Shown one piece after another: positions 21,936-22,195 of a DNA stretch of 22,195 nucleotides (positions are counted from its first letter, which is position 1; every line of letters starts with the position of its first letter). Origin of the DNA: Stramenopiles sp. TOSAG23-3 (Eukaryota > Sar). Made by a program: the position numbers and the translations under genes. The DNA is taken from the NCBI GenBank assembly GCA_900128585.1, contig LT642288.1:3283-25477 (forward strand), read 5' to 3'. The notes under the pieces are model-generated. The model was not told the DNA's origin. It ran no database searches and saw only the letters and a list, made by a program, of their open reading frames with translations.

Positions 21936-22195
21936 GACAGCCGAGAAAAAGGAGGCGAGGGGGTAGCTGCTGGAAGCCATCTGGAAAGAGAAAGAAAGCT
22001 ACACAGAATGAGAGTCTACGACTCACGCCGCAAGTCGCAAAGCCAATGCGAACGACCAGAGGCATTCTGGACTATTGCAGGCTTCGTGAAGACATTGACA
22101 AGGCAACCATTCGAGAAATACGGTTTCGCTTGGAACCCTATACCTTTTGTTTAAAAGAGATGTGGTGCCTTGGCCTAAAGCAGAATTGTTTGGCA
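21917..22195 (+). other. open frame running off the right edge, unassigned
   Basis: One + frame stays open from 21917 (after a TGA) to the window end; its first ATG is at 22046 and gives MRTTRGILDYCRLREDIDKA and 30 further residues without a stop. The part after 22046 looks helical and moderately protein-like, and base composition is more gene-like than in the other gaps. It matches no family I know. It could be the start of the next gene, an exon, or chance. Upstream of the ATG the frame is very basic and overlaps the end of the redox fusion in another frame. Confidence 0.3.

Overview
The window looks like nuclear DNA from a flagellated unicellular eukaryote, probably an alga or related protist; a stramenopile would fit, but the sequence alone does not settle it. 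The proteins are eukaryotic: a DNAJC21/Jjj1-type J protein, a KATNIP-type ciliary protein, an axonemal inner-arm dynein p28 light chain, a DGAT2-type acyltransferase and an EF-hand protein. At least one GT-AG spliceosomal intron is visible. Genes alternate strands as single units, with no operons. Coding stretches have a mixed, fairly GC-rich base composition. The 0.3-1.5 kb gaps are very AT-rich, with poly-A/T runs and TTC/GAA microsatellites. Eight of the eleven chosen start codons read ATGG, which supports the start choices. Introns appear rare, since most genes are single open frames.

Layout, left to right: DNAJC21-like (-); a 1.5 kb gap with a dispersed repeat and a 192-bp-period tandem duplication; a membrane-anchored UDP-galactopyranose mutase (+); a basic coiled-coil protein (+); a convergent gap with five direct and inverted copies of one short element; a KATNIP-like protein with two DUF4457 domains (-); pyridoxal kinase (+); a second copy of the dispersed repeat; an orotate phosphoribosyltransferase-like enzyme (-) with a probable leader intron; a 77-residue two-EF-hand protein (+, two exons); a C2HC-finger plus fibronectin-III protein (-); dynein p28 (-); a DGAT2-like acyltransferase (+); and a membrane-anchored thioredoxin-thioredoxin reductase fusion (+). 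Unexplained open frames touch both edges.

The genes do not form one pathway. Two (KATNIP, p28) belong to cilia, and the FN3/C2HC and EF-hand proteins could but need not. The others cover ribosome biogenesis, galactofuranose supply, vitamin B6 salvage, pyrimidine synthesis, triacylglycerol synthesis and thiol redox.

The most unusual items are: (1) the single-chain thioredoxin-NTR enzyme, in the opposite domain order to plant NTRC and with a SAP-like N-terminus and membrane anchor; (2) the two-copy ~420-505 bp noncoding repeat with perfectly conserved 29- and 27-nt blocks; (3) the palindromic five-copy element between two convergent 3' ends; (4) the bacterial-type UGM carrying a predicted signal anchor. 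No CRISPR array, tRNA, rRNA or intact mobile element was seen.
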